Shown: positions 16,365-24,194 of the stretch, one piece after another
Position numbering within the stretch: the first letter of the stretch is position 1
Layout of the letters: every line of letters starts with the position of its first letter
Source of the DNA: a virus
DNA: 38,769 nt
Virus record (IMG/VR): IMGVR_UViG_3300032242_002394
Coordinates: 1 to 38,769 of that record
Strand: one strand, 5' to 3'
Translations under genes and position numbers: made by a program
The notes under the pieces: model-generated
Told to the model about the DNA's origin: nothing
The model's input: only the letters and a program-made list of their open reading frames with translations
The model's database searches: none

Positions 16365-16991
16365 ATGGCTTTTAATATAGACGCATTCAAATCAAATGGT
16401 TTGATTCTTGGCGGTGCACGTTCAGCTCTGTTTAGTTGTTCAGTTACATTGCCACAGACAATCCCAACAACAGGTGGCACGGGAGGTGTAGCTCAAAAGT
16501 TTACTTACACCTGCCGCGCTGCGGAACTACCAGCTATGACAATCGGCACTGTTGAAGTACCTTACTTTGGTCGTAGAATTAAAATTGCTGGTGACAGAAC
16601 ATTTGCTGATTGGACAGCAACTGTAATGAACGATGAAGACTGGGCAGTAAGATCAGCATTCGAAGCATGGCAAAACGGCATCAACGAAATGATTCAGAAC
16701 GTAAGATCATTCATAAATGAACAGCCAACTTCTAATAATCTTGCTAGCTATAAGCAAACCGTAACAATTACACAGTATGCTAAAACTGGCGCTATTATCG
16801 CTCAGTATAATTTGATCGGTGCTTATCCAACAGATCTTGGCGCGATTGCCCTTGACTGGGATAATCAGAATCAGATTGAAACGTTCCCTGTTACGTTCGC
16901 CTATGATTACTTCGTTCCAATTCCTGTATTGACAGTAAATCAGACTACAGGCATCGGTGTACCAGCTACAGACTATTCTGGCGCTGTATAA
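16365..16991 (+). CDS. gp19: Tail tube protein gp19
   Basis: A 208-residue tube protein (T4 gp19 is 163, so this version is somewhat longer). Characteristic parts are CRAAELPAMTIGTVEVPYFG, then RRIKIAGDRTFADWTATVMN, and the C-terminal GAYPTDLGAIALDWDNQN. It forms the inner tube inside the sheath. It lies 30 bp after gp18 behind a GAAGGAG site. The same fold occurs in the protein at 25782-26309. Confidence 0.93.
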   Translation: MAFNIDAFKSNGLILGGARSALFSCSVTLPQTIPTTGGTGGVAQKFTYTCRAAELPAMTIGTVEVPYFGRRIKIAGDRTFADWTATVMNDEDWAVRSAFEAWQNGINEMIQNVRSFINEQPTSNNLASYKQTVTITQYAKTGAIIAQYNLIGAYPTDLGAIALDWDNQNQIETFPVTFAYDYFVPIPVLTVNQTTGIGVPATDYSGAV

Positions 16992-17012
16992 GTGTACTAT
17001 TGAATTATGGTA

Positions 17013-17032
17013 GGGGAGGCTTAGTCCTCCCC
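17013..17032 (+). terminator. GC-rich hairpin between gp19 and gp20, without U-tract
   Basis: GGGGAGG (17013-17019) can pair perfectly with CCTCCCC (17026-17032) around the loop CTTAGT. No T run follows, so it is not a standard intrinsic terminator. It ends 6 bp before the AAGGA ribosome binding site of gp20. It could attenuate readthrough, protect the abundant gp18-gp19 message from 3' decay, or mark an RNA processing site. Confidence 0.5.
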
Positions 17033-17049
17033 GAATTGAAGGAAAAGAA

Positions 17050-18795
17050 ATGGCAGAATTATTCGGGTTCGAATTCAAACGTAAAGTTGTTACTGATGTA
17101 GCACCATCATTCGCTCCAAAAGAGACAGAAGATGGTGCAGTAGTTGTCGCCGCTGGAGGTAGTTACGGTACTTATGTTGACCTTGACGGCACGGTTCGAA
17201 CAGAAGCAGAGTTAGTTACAAAGTATCGTGAAATGGCGTTACAGCCAGAGTGTGATGCTGCTGTAGATGAAATTGTAAACGAAACTATGGCGATTGACGA
17301 AAAAGATATCGTCAAAATCAATTTAGATAATCTTAAGATACCCGATCGCCTCAAAAAAGCTATTCACGAAGAATTCGACAACATTATCAATATTTTGGAT
17401 TTCCGCCGTTACGCTTATGAAATTTATCGCCGTTGGTATATTGATGGTCGCCTTTATTATCACGTAATCATCGATGATAAAGATCCAAAGCAGGGTATCA
17501 AAGAAGTTCGTTATATCGACCCACGCAAAATCCGTAAGATACGTGAAATCGTAAAGAAAAGAGTCAAGGGTGGCGAAGGCGGCGAAGCTGTTATCACTAA
17601 AACTCAGAACGAATATTATATTTTTAATGACAAGGGGTTCAATTACGGTAACAAAACCGTTGGACCCGCAACTAACGGTTTGAGGATTGCCAAAGATTCT
17701 ATCCTTCACGTTACTTCTGGTTTAACCGACACAAACGGTACGATGGTTCTTGGATACCTTCATAAAGCTATCAAATCTTTGAATCAGTTGCGCACCCTTG
17801 AAGATTCGCTTGTTATCTACCGCCTTGCCCGTGCACCAGAACGCCGTATTTGGTATATCGACGTTGGTAATCTTCCTAAGTTGAAGGCGGAACAATACGT
17901 TCGCGATATTATGGTAAAGCATAAGAACCGTTTGATTTATGATGCCGAGTCTGGCAACATAAGGGATGACCGCAAATTCATGACTATGTTGGAAGACTAT
18001 TGGCTTCCGCGTCGTGAAGGAGGCAAAGGTACGGAGGTTACTACCTTGCCTGGCGGTCAGACACTCGGTCAGATGGATGACGTATTATATTTCCAAAAGA
18101 AATTTTATGGCACGTTGAACGTTCCTATCAATCGTTTGAACTCTGATGCGTTATTTTCTCTTGGTCGCGCAACAGAAGTTACTCGCGATGAACTAAAATT
18201 TGCTCGTTTTATCTCTCGCCTTCGCGCGAAGTTTGCTATGTTGTTTACCAAAATGCTCGAAAAGCAGTTGGTACTCAAGCAAATTATGACTGTTGAAGAT
18301 TTCAATAACATCGCTGCTGACCTTCGTTTTGACTTTGAAAAAGATAACTATTTCAATGAACTCAAAGAAGGCGAAATTCTCGACAACCGTATCAACCTTG
18401 CTCGTAACATGCAGGATATGATCGGTAAATATTATTCGAATGAATGGCTACGTAAAAATATCCTCAAACAAAATGATGATGATATTGAAGAACAGGATAA
18501 GGAAATTCAAGAAGAAACTGATTCTGGCGATCCTCGTTGGATCAACCCTATGCTACAGCAAAATCAAATGGGTCAGATGGAAATGGACGGTATGCAACCT
18601 CCAGAAGGCGATACCGAACAAAATCCATTAGCTAACGACGAAGATACAGACGCTACGCCGGAAACAGATCAACAAAATAAAAAATTGCAATCAGCAAAGG
18701 CAACCTACGACCTTCTATCGAAAAAGAAAAATAGGACTTTGACTGACGAAGCAAAATTGAAATCAGCAAGCCAAATATTGGCGAAAAATAAATAA
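17050..18795 (+). CDS. gp20: Portal vertex protein gp20
   Basis: A 581-residue portal (T4 gp20 is 524). Diagnostic parts include YREMALQPECDAAVDEIVNE, then DLDGTVRTEAELV upstream, RWYIDGRLYYHVIID, and GNLPKLKAEQYVRDIM with PERRIWYIDVGN. The C-terminal 100 residues are acidic and Gln/Asn-rich. The dodecameric portal starts prohead assembly, holds the gp17 motor and later joins the neck. It is preceded by a hairpin and an AAGGA site and followed by the prohead core genes, as in T4. Confidence 0.95.
   Translation: MAELFGFEFKRKVVTDVAPSFAPKETEDGAVVVAAGGSYGTYVDLDGTVRTEAELVTKYREMALQPECDAAVDEIVNETMAIDEKDIVKINLDNLKIPDRLKKAIHEEFDNIINILDFRRYAYEIYRRWYIDGRLYYHVIIDDKDPKQGIKEVRYIDPRKIRKIREIVKKRVKGGEGGEAVITKTQNEYYIFNDKGFNYGNKTVGPATNGLRIAKDSILHVTSGLTDTNGTMVLGYLHKAIKSLNQLRTLEDSLVIYRLARAPERRIWYIDVGNLPKLKAEQYVRDIMVKHKNRLIYDAESGNIRDDRKFMTMLEDYWLPRREGGKGTEVTTLPGGQTLGQMDDVLYFQKKFYGTLNVPINRLNSDALFSLGRATEVTRDELKFARFISRLRAKFAMLFTKMLEKQLVLKQIMTVEDFNNIAADLRFDFEKDNYFNELKEGEILDNRINLARNMQDMIGKYYSNEWLRKNILKQNDDDIEEQDKEIQEETDSGDPRWINPMLQQNQMGQMEMDGMQPPEGDTEQNPLANDEDTDATPETDQQNKKLQSAKATYDLLSKKKNRTLTDEAKLKSASQILAKNK
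18787..18794 (+). promoter_or_regulatory. Possible late promoter AATAAATA upstream of gp67
   Basis: AATAAATA overlaps the end of gp20, 17 bp before the ATG at 18812. One base differs from the exact box. The spacing to the start is short, so support is weaker than for the exact boxes. Confidence 0.35.
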
Positions 18796-18811
18796 ATGAT
18801 TGGAGATAAAA

Positions 18812-19045
18812 ATGGATAATGAAACAACCTTTTCCGTTCAAGATTTAGTAAAGTACTCTTATGAACAGAAGCCAGTTGAATTTGAACAAACGTTTAACTC
18901 GCTTCTGAGTGATAAAATTGCATCGGCTATTGACGCTAGGAAATTAGAGGTAGCTCAGTCGATGTTTAATGATTACTCTGAAGAAGAAATAAATACTGAA
19001 CAGGAATCAGATACAGAGGAATCAACTGATGGCGAAACAGCTTAA
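18812..19045 (+). CDS. gp67: Small acidic prohead core protein gp67-like
   Basis: The ATG at 18812 follows TTGGAG with good spacing; the TTG at 18800 is part of that ribosome binding site and is not used. The 77-residue product is close to T4 gp67 (80 residues). It has a helical N-terminal half (FSVQDLVKYSYEQKPVEFEQ, then TFNSLLSDKIASAIDARK) and a very acidic tail (EEEINTEQESDTEESTDGE). T4 gp67 is an internal core protein that gp21 degrades to small peptides. Position directly after gp20 matches T4. The assignment rests on size, charge and position. Confidence 0.75.
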   Translation: MDNETTFSVQDLVKYSYEQKPVEFEQTFNSLLSDKIASAIDARKLEVAQSMFNDYSEEEINTEQESDTEESTDGETA

Positions 19046-20744
19046 AGACATTTTAGCAGGAACAAAGTCAGTAAAGACGGTTCCAGGAAACCTTGGTAAA
19101 GACCCAGGCGTAGATTACGAACCAAAAGCTGGTGACGAGCAGAAGTTTGCTGCTTTGCACGTACATCAGAAGCACGATTACCCTCATGATAACGAGGCTA
19201 TGTTTACTGGTAAAAATATCCCTTATTCTTTAGACAATAAAGGAAAAGAATCACGTCATGGTCATAAAAAGGGCGATGACGAAAAGGCATACTTTGCTCC
19301 AGTGAAAGAAGAAAAAGAAACCGAAAGCGTTGTGTGCAACGAAACTCCTAAAGGAGTTAAGTGTCCCGTTCACGGAATGGTCGAGTGCTGGTCTGCTCCT
19401 GGGAAAAAAATGAACGAAGCTATGTCTCCCAAGCAAAAGCAACATGCTAATAGAGTAAAAACAATGCCTGGTAAAAAAGGGCATGTTATGGGCGCTGCTT
19501 CAAATTTCGAAGCACCATTTCATAAAGTTCATGCTACCGTTACAAAAAATGGCGGCGCTAAGGAAGTTGTAAAGCACGAACTTCAGGCTAAAGATAAGCA
19601 TGATGCAATTTTCAATGTTCAGATGATGCATCATAAAGCCGGTCATAAGATTCATGACGTCAAGCATAAGGGTTTGGTCAAAGAAGAAGTAGAACAGATT
19701 GACGAACTATCAACTGACCTTCTACACCGTGCAGCTCATAAGGCAGCTAAGGTTGCTATGACCGACGTTCAGGGTCGTTCTGGTCCTATTTTTAAGAAGC
19801 GTGCAGCTCAGGCTAATAAGTTCCGTGCTAAGGGTATGGAACAGGAAAAGAAAGAAAGAGCTATGAAAGAAGAAGCTCTTGACGAAGCTACTGATCCACG
19901 CGATTCAAGACCAGAGACATATAGACCAAATAATACTGGATATGCTTGGGATAGATTAGCAACAAGATCTAAATCAGATCCTAAAGATAGCAAAGCAACT
20001 AAAAACGGAAAACAGGCTGGTCTAAAGCATTCAATAAAAGGTGCATTAGGTAAACATGGACCAAAAGGAAAGTTACCTGAAGAAACTATCGACGAGGTTC
20101 TAACTAAGTCAACAACCGCTGGCGAAACAATTCACGACTTCGTTCATTCAGACAATCCTAAGTTCAAAGGTAAGTCAAAAGAAAAGCGTAAGGAAATGGC
20201 GCTTGCTGCTTACTACGCAAAACAGCGTAATGAAGAAGTAGAAATTTTAGAAGACGCTCATGAAATTGCTAAGAAGTATAAAGATTATGTAACTGGCGGC
20301 GGATCAACAGAAACTGCCAGCCGTTATAAGTCACATGTGAATATGCTTTCGAAAAAAACTGGTGAACATCCAGACGATATCAATAAGCAAGTTAGAAAAC
20401 ATGTAAAGGCTATGAAGGAAGATTTAGCTCAACCTCTTCTTGGTTCAGTACATGGCTCTCATGATATTGCTAAGTATAAAACAAATGACACTGAAGAAGA
20501 AATTGATATGGTTCGCACTGAATTGAAGGCAATTGCTAATAAGACAATGCATATGCTTTCTAACATGCCAGCTGATCATCACATTGAACCTTGGGTTCAG
20601 GCTAAAATCGCAGCTGCAAAAGAAATGATTAGCGCTGTTCACGATTATATGATGTATAGCGATAATGAAGAAGACGAACAAACAGACACTCCAATGACGT
20701 TCCCTAATATGGCGAACGATAGCGCATCAGGGATTAACGTATAA
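19029..20744 (+). CDS. Large prohead core-like protein with possible zinc site
   Basis: A 571-residue, Lys/His/Glu-rich protein overlapping the gp67 end by 17 bp. Where T4 has gp68 (141 residues), this phage has a much larger protein. It contains a CxHC-type cluster (C103, C112, H115, C120; the segment VKCPVHGMVECW) that could bind zinc. It has acidic linkers such as KEEVEQIDELS and EEALDEATDP; LDE followed by Ala at 284-287 fits the gp21 cleavage rule (L/I-x-E before A/G). The C-terminal segment WVQAKIAAAKEMISAVHDYM is a helical motif I associate with T4-like phage core and head proteins. It is likely an internal head or core protein processed by gp21; this is inference. Confidence 0.6.
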   Translation: MAKQLKDILAGTKSVKTVPGNLGKDPGVDYEPKAGDEQKFAALHVHQKHDYPHDNEAMFTGKNIPYSLDNKGKESRHGHKKGDDEKAYFAPVKEEKETESVVCNETPKGVKCPVHGMVECWSAPGKKMNEAMSPKQKQHANRVKTMPGKKGHVMGAASNFEAPFHKVHATVTKNGGAKEVVKHELQAKDKHDAIFNVQMMHHKAGHKIHDVKHKGLVKEEVEQIDELSTDLLHRAAHKAAKVAMTDVQGRSGPIFKKRAAQANKFRAKGMEQEKKERAMKEEALDEATDPRDSRPETYRPNNTGYAWDRLATRSKSDPKDSKATKNGKQAGLKHSIKGALGKHGPKGKLPEETIDEVLTKSTTAGETIHDFVHSDNPKFKGKSKEKRKEMALAAYYAKQRNEEVEILEDAHEIAKKYKDYVTGGGSTETASRYKSHVNMLSKKTGEHPDDINKQVRKHVKAMKEDLAQPLLGSVHGSHDIAKYKTNDTEEEIDMVRTELKAIANKTMHMLSNMPADHHIEPWVQAKIAAAKEMISAVHDYMMYSDNEEDEQTDTPMTFPNMANDSASGINV

Positions 20745-22375
20745 TGTCTAATACATATCCAGTTAGTACAAACAATTATACAATGAAAACGACTCGCCCA
20801 GAGTCGTTCCTCCTTCCTTCGCGCGTTCGTGACGTTGTTGGTAGAATGAAGGTTTCACTTCATCAAAATATTTACGAAGCCGACTTTGAATACGGTACTC
20901 AGCCAATGCGCTGGGAAAATTATACCGCAAATACGGGGTCAGCTGGTTCTTACGCTAACGTTGTTCACGTTGCTGGTATTGGCGGCGTGCGTATGTTGGT
21001 TGGTAATAACGCTGGTGACTTGACAGTCCGTCAGTCTCGTCCATATCACCGTTATCAGCCAGGTAAAACAATGTACATGGCGACTGCTATGAATTTCGGC
21101 GGACCAGCTGCAAACAACGTTCAGCGTGTTGGTTTCTTTGATGACGGCAACGGCGTATTTTTCGAACAGGGCGCAGTAACAACGGCAAACCCATATGGAA
21201 TGTACTGCGTTATTCGTTCTGATGCTGGTACAGTTAATTTCAATGACGGCACTTCAACCTCTTCGCTCCCGGTTGATACTAAGTTTTCTTTCGAAAATTG
21301 GTACGGCGACCCAGTTGCTTCGCTGATCGACTGGACAAAAATTCAGATGCTTTGGATTGAATACGCTTGGTACGGCGCTGGCGCTATCCGTTGGGGGTGT
21401 CAGATAAATGGCGAACCATATGTTCTTCACGAAGTAGGAACAGGTAACTCAAATTATCGCGGTGTATCGCAGGTGTTTCCTTGGGCACGTACAGGTAACT
21501 TGCCAGTTCGTTACGAACAGCGTAATATCGGTGCCACGACAGCTAACTCTGTTCTTGCCCACTTCGGCGTTTCCGTTGTTGTTGAAGGTCGCCGTGACGA
21601 ACAGCGTGGCTTCACTTATTCTTACGGTTTGCCAGCTGGTACAAATAAAAGAAACGTTCCTGCCGCTAATACACGTTTCCCGCTCGTTTCAGTTCAAATG
21701 ACTCAGATGGGTAAAGTTGATTTCACCGGTAACAGCTCTTCAAATACTATTATCACAGCTTCTTCGAATACAACTTATATTCAGGTTGCCGGAACGCCAT
21801 TCACGCCAAACGCTTATGTTGGTCGTGCTATTTCTTTCCAGGGTGCTGGTTCTAATACAGCTAACGTTTTTGTTGGACGTATCGCTAATAACTCTGCAAA
21901 CGGTATTTACTTCACAGACATTATTTCTAACACATCGCCAGTTTCTGGCACGCCAAACAGCTCGTTTACGTATCAGGTTGGTCTTGTAAACCGTGGTCAG
22001 ATTCTTCCACAATCTTTGGTTGTTTCTTCTGATCAGGCTTGCCTTGTTGAACTTATCGTGAGTTCCGCATCTAACCCAGTAACGCTAACTGGCGCATCGT
22101 TTGTTCCGATGAACACACTTGGTTCACAAAATTCACTTGCTTCTCGCGATGTTTCCGCCACTACTATTTCGCCAAACACAGGTGAAGTGGTTTACGCTTT
22201 CTCTGCTCCTGCTGGTGGTTCTGGTCTTCAAACATTCGACTTGTCAAACTTGTTTGCTCTTTATAATAACATTAGAGGCAACCTACCGGACATTCTTACT
22301 GTTGCTGTTTCTACAAACAGCTCGTCTTCGTCGAACGTTGCTGCTCACTTGATTGCTCAAGAAGCGATGTCATAA
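20744..22375 (+). CDS. Virion structural protein of unknown role, 543 aa
   Basis: A beta-rich, Asn/Ser/Thr/Ala-rich protein whose ATG overlaps the previous stop by one base. The N-terminal two thirds contain non-repetitive segments (LPSRVRDVVGRMKVSLHQ, then NIYEADFEYGTQPMRWEN, and QMLWIEYAWYGAGAIRWGCQ). The last third is low in charge and fibre-like (SANGIYFTDIISNTSPVSG). It sits between core and protease genes, where T4 has nothing of this kind. Position and composition suggest an abundant virion protein, perhaps a head decoration or internal protein. I do not recognise a named family with certainty. Confidence 0.6.
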   Translation: MSNTYPVSTNNYTMKTTRPESFLLPSRVRDVVGRMKVSLHQNIYEADFEYGTQPMRWENYTANTGSAGSYANVVHVAGIGGVRMLVGNNAGDLTVRQSRPYHRYQPGKTMYMATAMNFGGPAANNVQRVGFFDDGNGVFFEQGAVTTANPYGMYCVIRSDAGTVNFNDGTSTSSLPVDTKFSFENWYGDPVASLIDWTKIQMLWIEYAWYGAGAIRWGCQINGEPYVLHEVGTGNSNYRGVSQVFPWARTGNLPVRYEQRNIGATTANSVLAHFGVSVVVEGRRDEQRGFTYSYGLPAGTNKRNVPAANTRFPLVSVQMTQMGKVDFTGNSSSNTIITASSNTTYIQVAGTPFTPNAYVGRAISFQGAGSNTANVFVGRIANNSANGIYFTDIISNTSPVSGTPNSSFTYQVGLVNRGQILPQSLVVSSDQACLVELIVSSASNPVTLTGASFVPMNTLGSQNSLASRDVSATTISPNTGEVVYAFSAPAGGSGLQTFDLSNLFALYNNIRGNLPDILTVAVSTNSSSSSNVAAHLIAQEAMS

Positions 22376-22386
22376 GGAAAAAAACA

Positions 22387-23067
22387 ATGAAACTTATTAC
22401 AGAACTTTTTGAAAATATGGAATATATCACTGAAGCTAAAGAAAACGGTGAAAAAGAACATTATATTCACGGTATTTTTTTACAGGCTAATAAAAAAAAT
22501 CGTAACGGTCGTATCTACCCATTACATATTATGGAAGGCGAAGTCAACCGTTATATGAACGAAGTTGTGAAAAACAATCGCGCTTACGGTGAGCTCGGTC
22601 ACCCAGCTGGACCAGCAATCAACCTTGATCGTGTATCGCATATCATCACAGAACTAAAACGTGATGGTGATAACTTCGTTGGTAAAGCAAAACTAACAGA
22701 CACTCCAATGGGTAACATTGCTAAGGGCTTATTGAAGTCTGGCGCTAACCTTGGTGTATCTTCTCGCGGTCTCGGCTCTTTAAAACCAACTAAAGACGGC
22801 GTGATGGAAGTACAAAATGACTTTCACCTAGCAACTGCTGCTGATATCGTAGCCGATCCTTCAGCTCCAGACGCTTTTGTTAAAGGTGTTATGGAAAATG
22901 TTGAATGGGTTTATGATCCAGTAAAAGATTCATGGCACGAAGAAAAACTTGATAATATGAAAAAAATGATGCATAAAATGACTATGGATCAGCTAGAAGA
23001 AAATAAATTCGCTATTTTAGAGGGCTATCTTAACTCTCTAGCATTAAATTCAAGAAATTATAAATAA
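22387..23067 (+). CDS. gp21: Prohead core protease gp21
   Basis: A 226-residue serine protease (T4 gp21 is 212). The N-terminal half has YIHGIFLQANKKNRNGRIYP, the catalytic His in AYGELGHPAGP, and the Ser in LGVSSRGLGSL. This is the herpesvirus-type assembly protease fold of phage heads. It cleaves scaffold, core and capsid proteins during maturation. It lies after an AAGGAAA site and is followed by gp22 with a late promoter at its end. Confidence 0.93.
   Translation: MKLITELFENMEYITEAKENGEKEHYIHGIFLQANKKNRNGRIYPLHIMEGEVNRYMNEVVKNNRAYGELGHPAGPAINLDRVSHIITELKRDGDNFVGKAKLTDTPMGNIAKGLLKSGANLGVSSRGLGSLKPTKDGVMEVQNDFHLATAADIVADPSAPDAFVKGVMENVEWVYDPVKDSWHEEKLDNMKKMMHKMTMDQLEENKFAILEGYLNSLALNSRNYK
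23059..23066 (+). promoter_or_regulatory. T4-type late promoter TATAAATA upstream of gp22
   Basis: An exact TATAAATA overlaps the gp21 stop and is 29 bp from the gp22 ATG, with GGGAGA as ribosome binding site between them. Confidence 0.82.
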
Positions 23068-23095
23068 TTCTAAATTCCATAACGGGAGACCTTAA

Positions 23096-24148
23096 ATGAC
23101 AGATAAAGCAAAAAATACTGAAGTGCAGGAAGAAACATTAGCTGCTTCTTCACTTCATCCAGCGGCAAAAGATATCGCCGATCCTAAGTCAAAGATCGAA
23201 ATGATTTCTCATGCTATCGGCGCAATGCATGCTATGAAGAGCGATGAACTTACAAAGTGGTTCAAAGAAACTATGGCTATGATCGGTAAAGAAGCTTCAC
23301 ACCTTCCAGGCGGCGCTAACGAACATGGCAACGAAGCTTCAATTCGTATGAAGCCATCTCATGCTGTTGGTCATAAGGGTGCTTCTGCTAATGATCCAAT
23401 GCCAAAGCTTTCTGTCAAGGAAGACGTTGAAGAAATGTTTTCCGGTCAGGATCTTTCTGAAGAATTCAAAGAAAAGGCAACTACAATTTTCGAAGCTGCT
23501 GTAACTGCACGCGCCATGTTGGAAATTGTTCGTCTTGAAGAAGAATATGAAACAGCTCTTGAAGAAGCTGTAAACGAAATCAACGAAGAACTAACATCCA
23601 AGCTTGACACATATCTTGATTATGTGACTGAACAGTGGATGGAAGACAATGAAGTTGCTATCGAATCAACTCTACGTAACGAAGTTATGGAAGAATTTAT
23701 TGATGGTCTAAAAACCCTATTCACAGAACACTACATCGAAGTGCCTCAGGATAAGGTTGACGTAATCGAGTCTCTTGCAGCCAAGGTTGAAGAGCTCGAA
23801 GAAAAGCTTGACGAACAGATCACTGAAAATGTTGAAATGAAGAGAGCTTTTGTTGAAGTAGAAAAAGAAAATGTATTAGAATCATACGTTTCAGAACTTG
23901 CACTTTCCCAGCAGGAAAAGTTCAAAGCACTAGCTGAAGGCGTTGATTTCGATGGCGATGTAGAAGTTTATTCACGTAAGCTCTCAATCATCAAAGAAAA
24001 GTATTTCACCGAACAGAAATCAGCTCCAGTTGATACAAACATCACTGAAGAAACTTTTGAAGGTGAAACAAATTCAACAGATACAGTATCATATGATCCA
24101 TCTGTTAAGCGTTACGCAGACCTAATTTCAAGAACTCTTAAAAAGTAA
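23096..24148 (+). CDS. gp22: Prohead scaffolding core protein gp22
   Basis: A 350-residue, highly acidic, mostly helical protein (T4 gp22 is 269). The C-terminal two thirds show the scaffold pattern: ELTSKLDTYLDYVTEQWMED, then NEVAIESTLRNEVMEEFIDG, a coiled coil with VIESLAAKVEELEEKLDEQI, and YSRKLSIIKEKYF. It forms the prohead core and is digested by gp21. The first 110 residues are an additional His/Ala-rich part (KLHPAAKD-like, MISHAIGAMHAMKSDEL) that T4 gp22 lacks. The gene lies in the T4 order between gp21 and gp23. Confidence 0.92.
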   Translation: MTDKAKNTEVQEETLAASSLHPAAKDIADPKSKIEMISHAIGAMHAMKSDELTKWFKETMAMIGKEASHLPGGANEHGNEASIRMKPSHAVGHKGASANDPMPKLSVKEDVEEMFSGQDLSEEFKEKATTIFEAAVTARAMLEIVRLEEEYETALEEAVNEINEELTSKLDTYLDYVTEQWMEDNEVAIESTLRNEVMEEFIDGLKTLFTEHYIEVPQDKVDVIESLAAKVEELEEKLDEQITENVEMKRAFVEVEKENVLESYVSELALSQQEKFKALAEGVDFDGDVEVYSRKLSIIKEKYFTEQKSAPVDTNITEETFEGETNSTDTVSYDPSVKRYADLISRTLKK

Positions 24149-24153
24149 TTTGT

Positions 24154-24161
24154 TATAAATA
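24154..24161 (+). promoter_or_regulatory. T4-type late promoter TATAAATA upstream of gp23
   Basis: An exact TATAAATA lies 5 bp after the gp22 stop and 33 bp before the gp23 ATG, with AAAGGGAGA as ribosome binding site. T4 gp23 is likewise driven by a strong late promoter. Confidence 0.87.
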
Positions 24162-24194
24162 ATAAACAAACCCAGTATAGAAAGGGAGACTAAA

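Noticed and set aside
16707-17078. Minus-strand frame covering the gp19-gp20 gap
   Set aside because: It is antisense to two conserved genes, has no promoter or ribosome binding site, and all real genes are on the + strand.
18800-18811. TTG start for gp67
   Set aside because: The TTG is part of the ribosome binding region of the ATG at 18812, the same pattern as at 25770 before the ATG at 25782.
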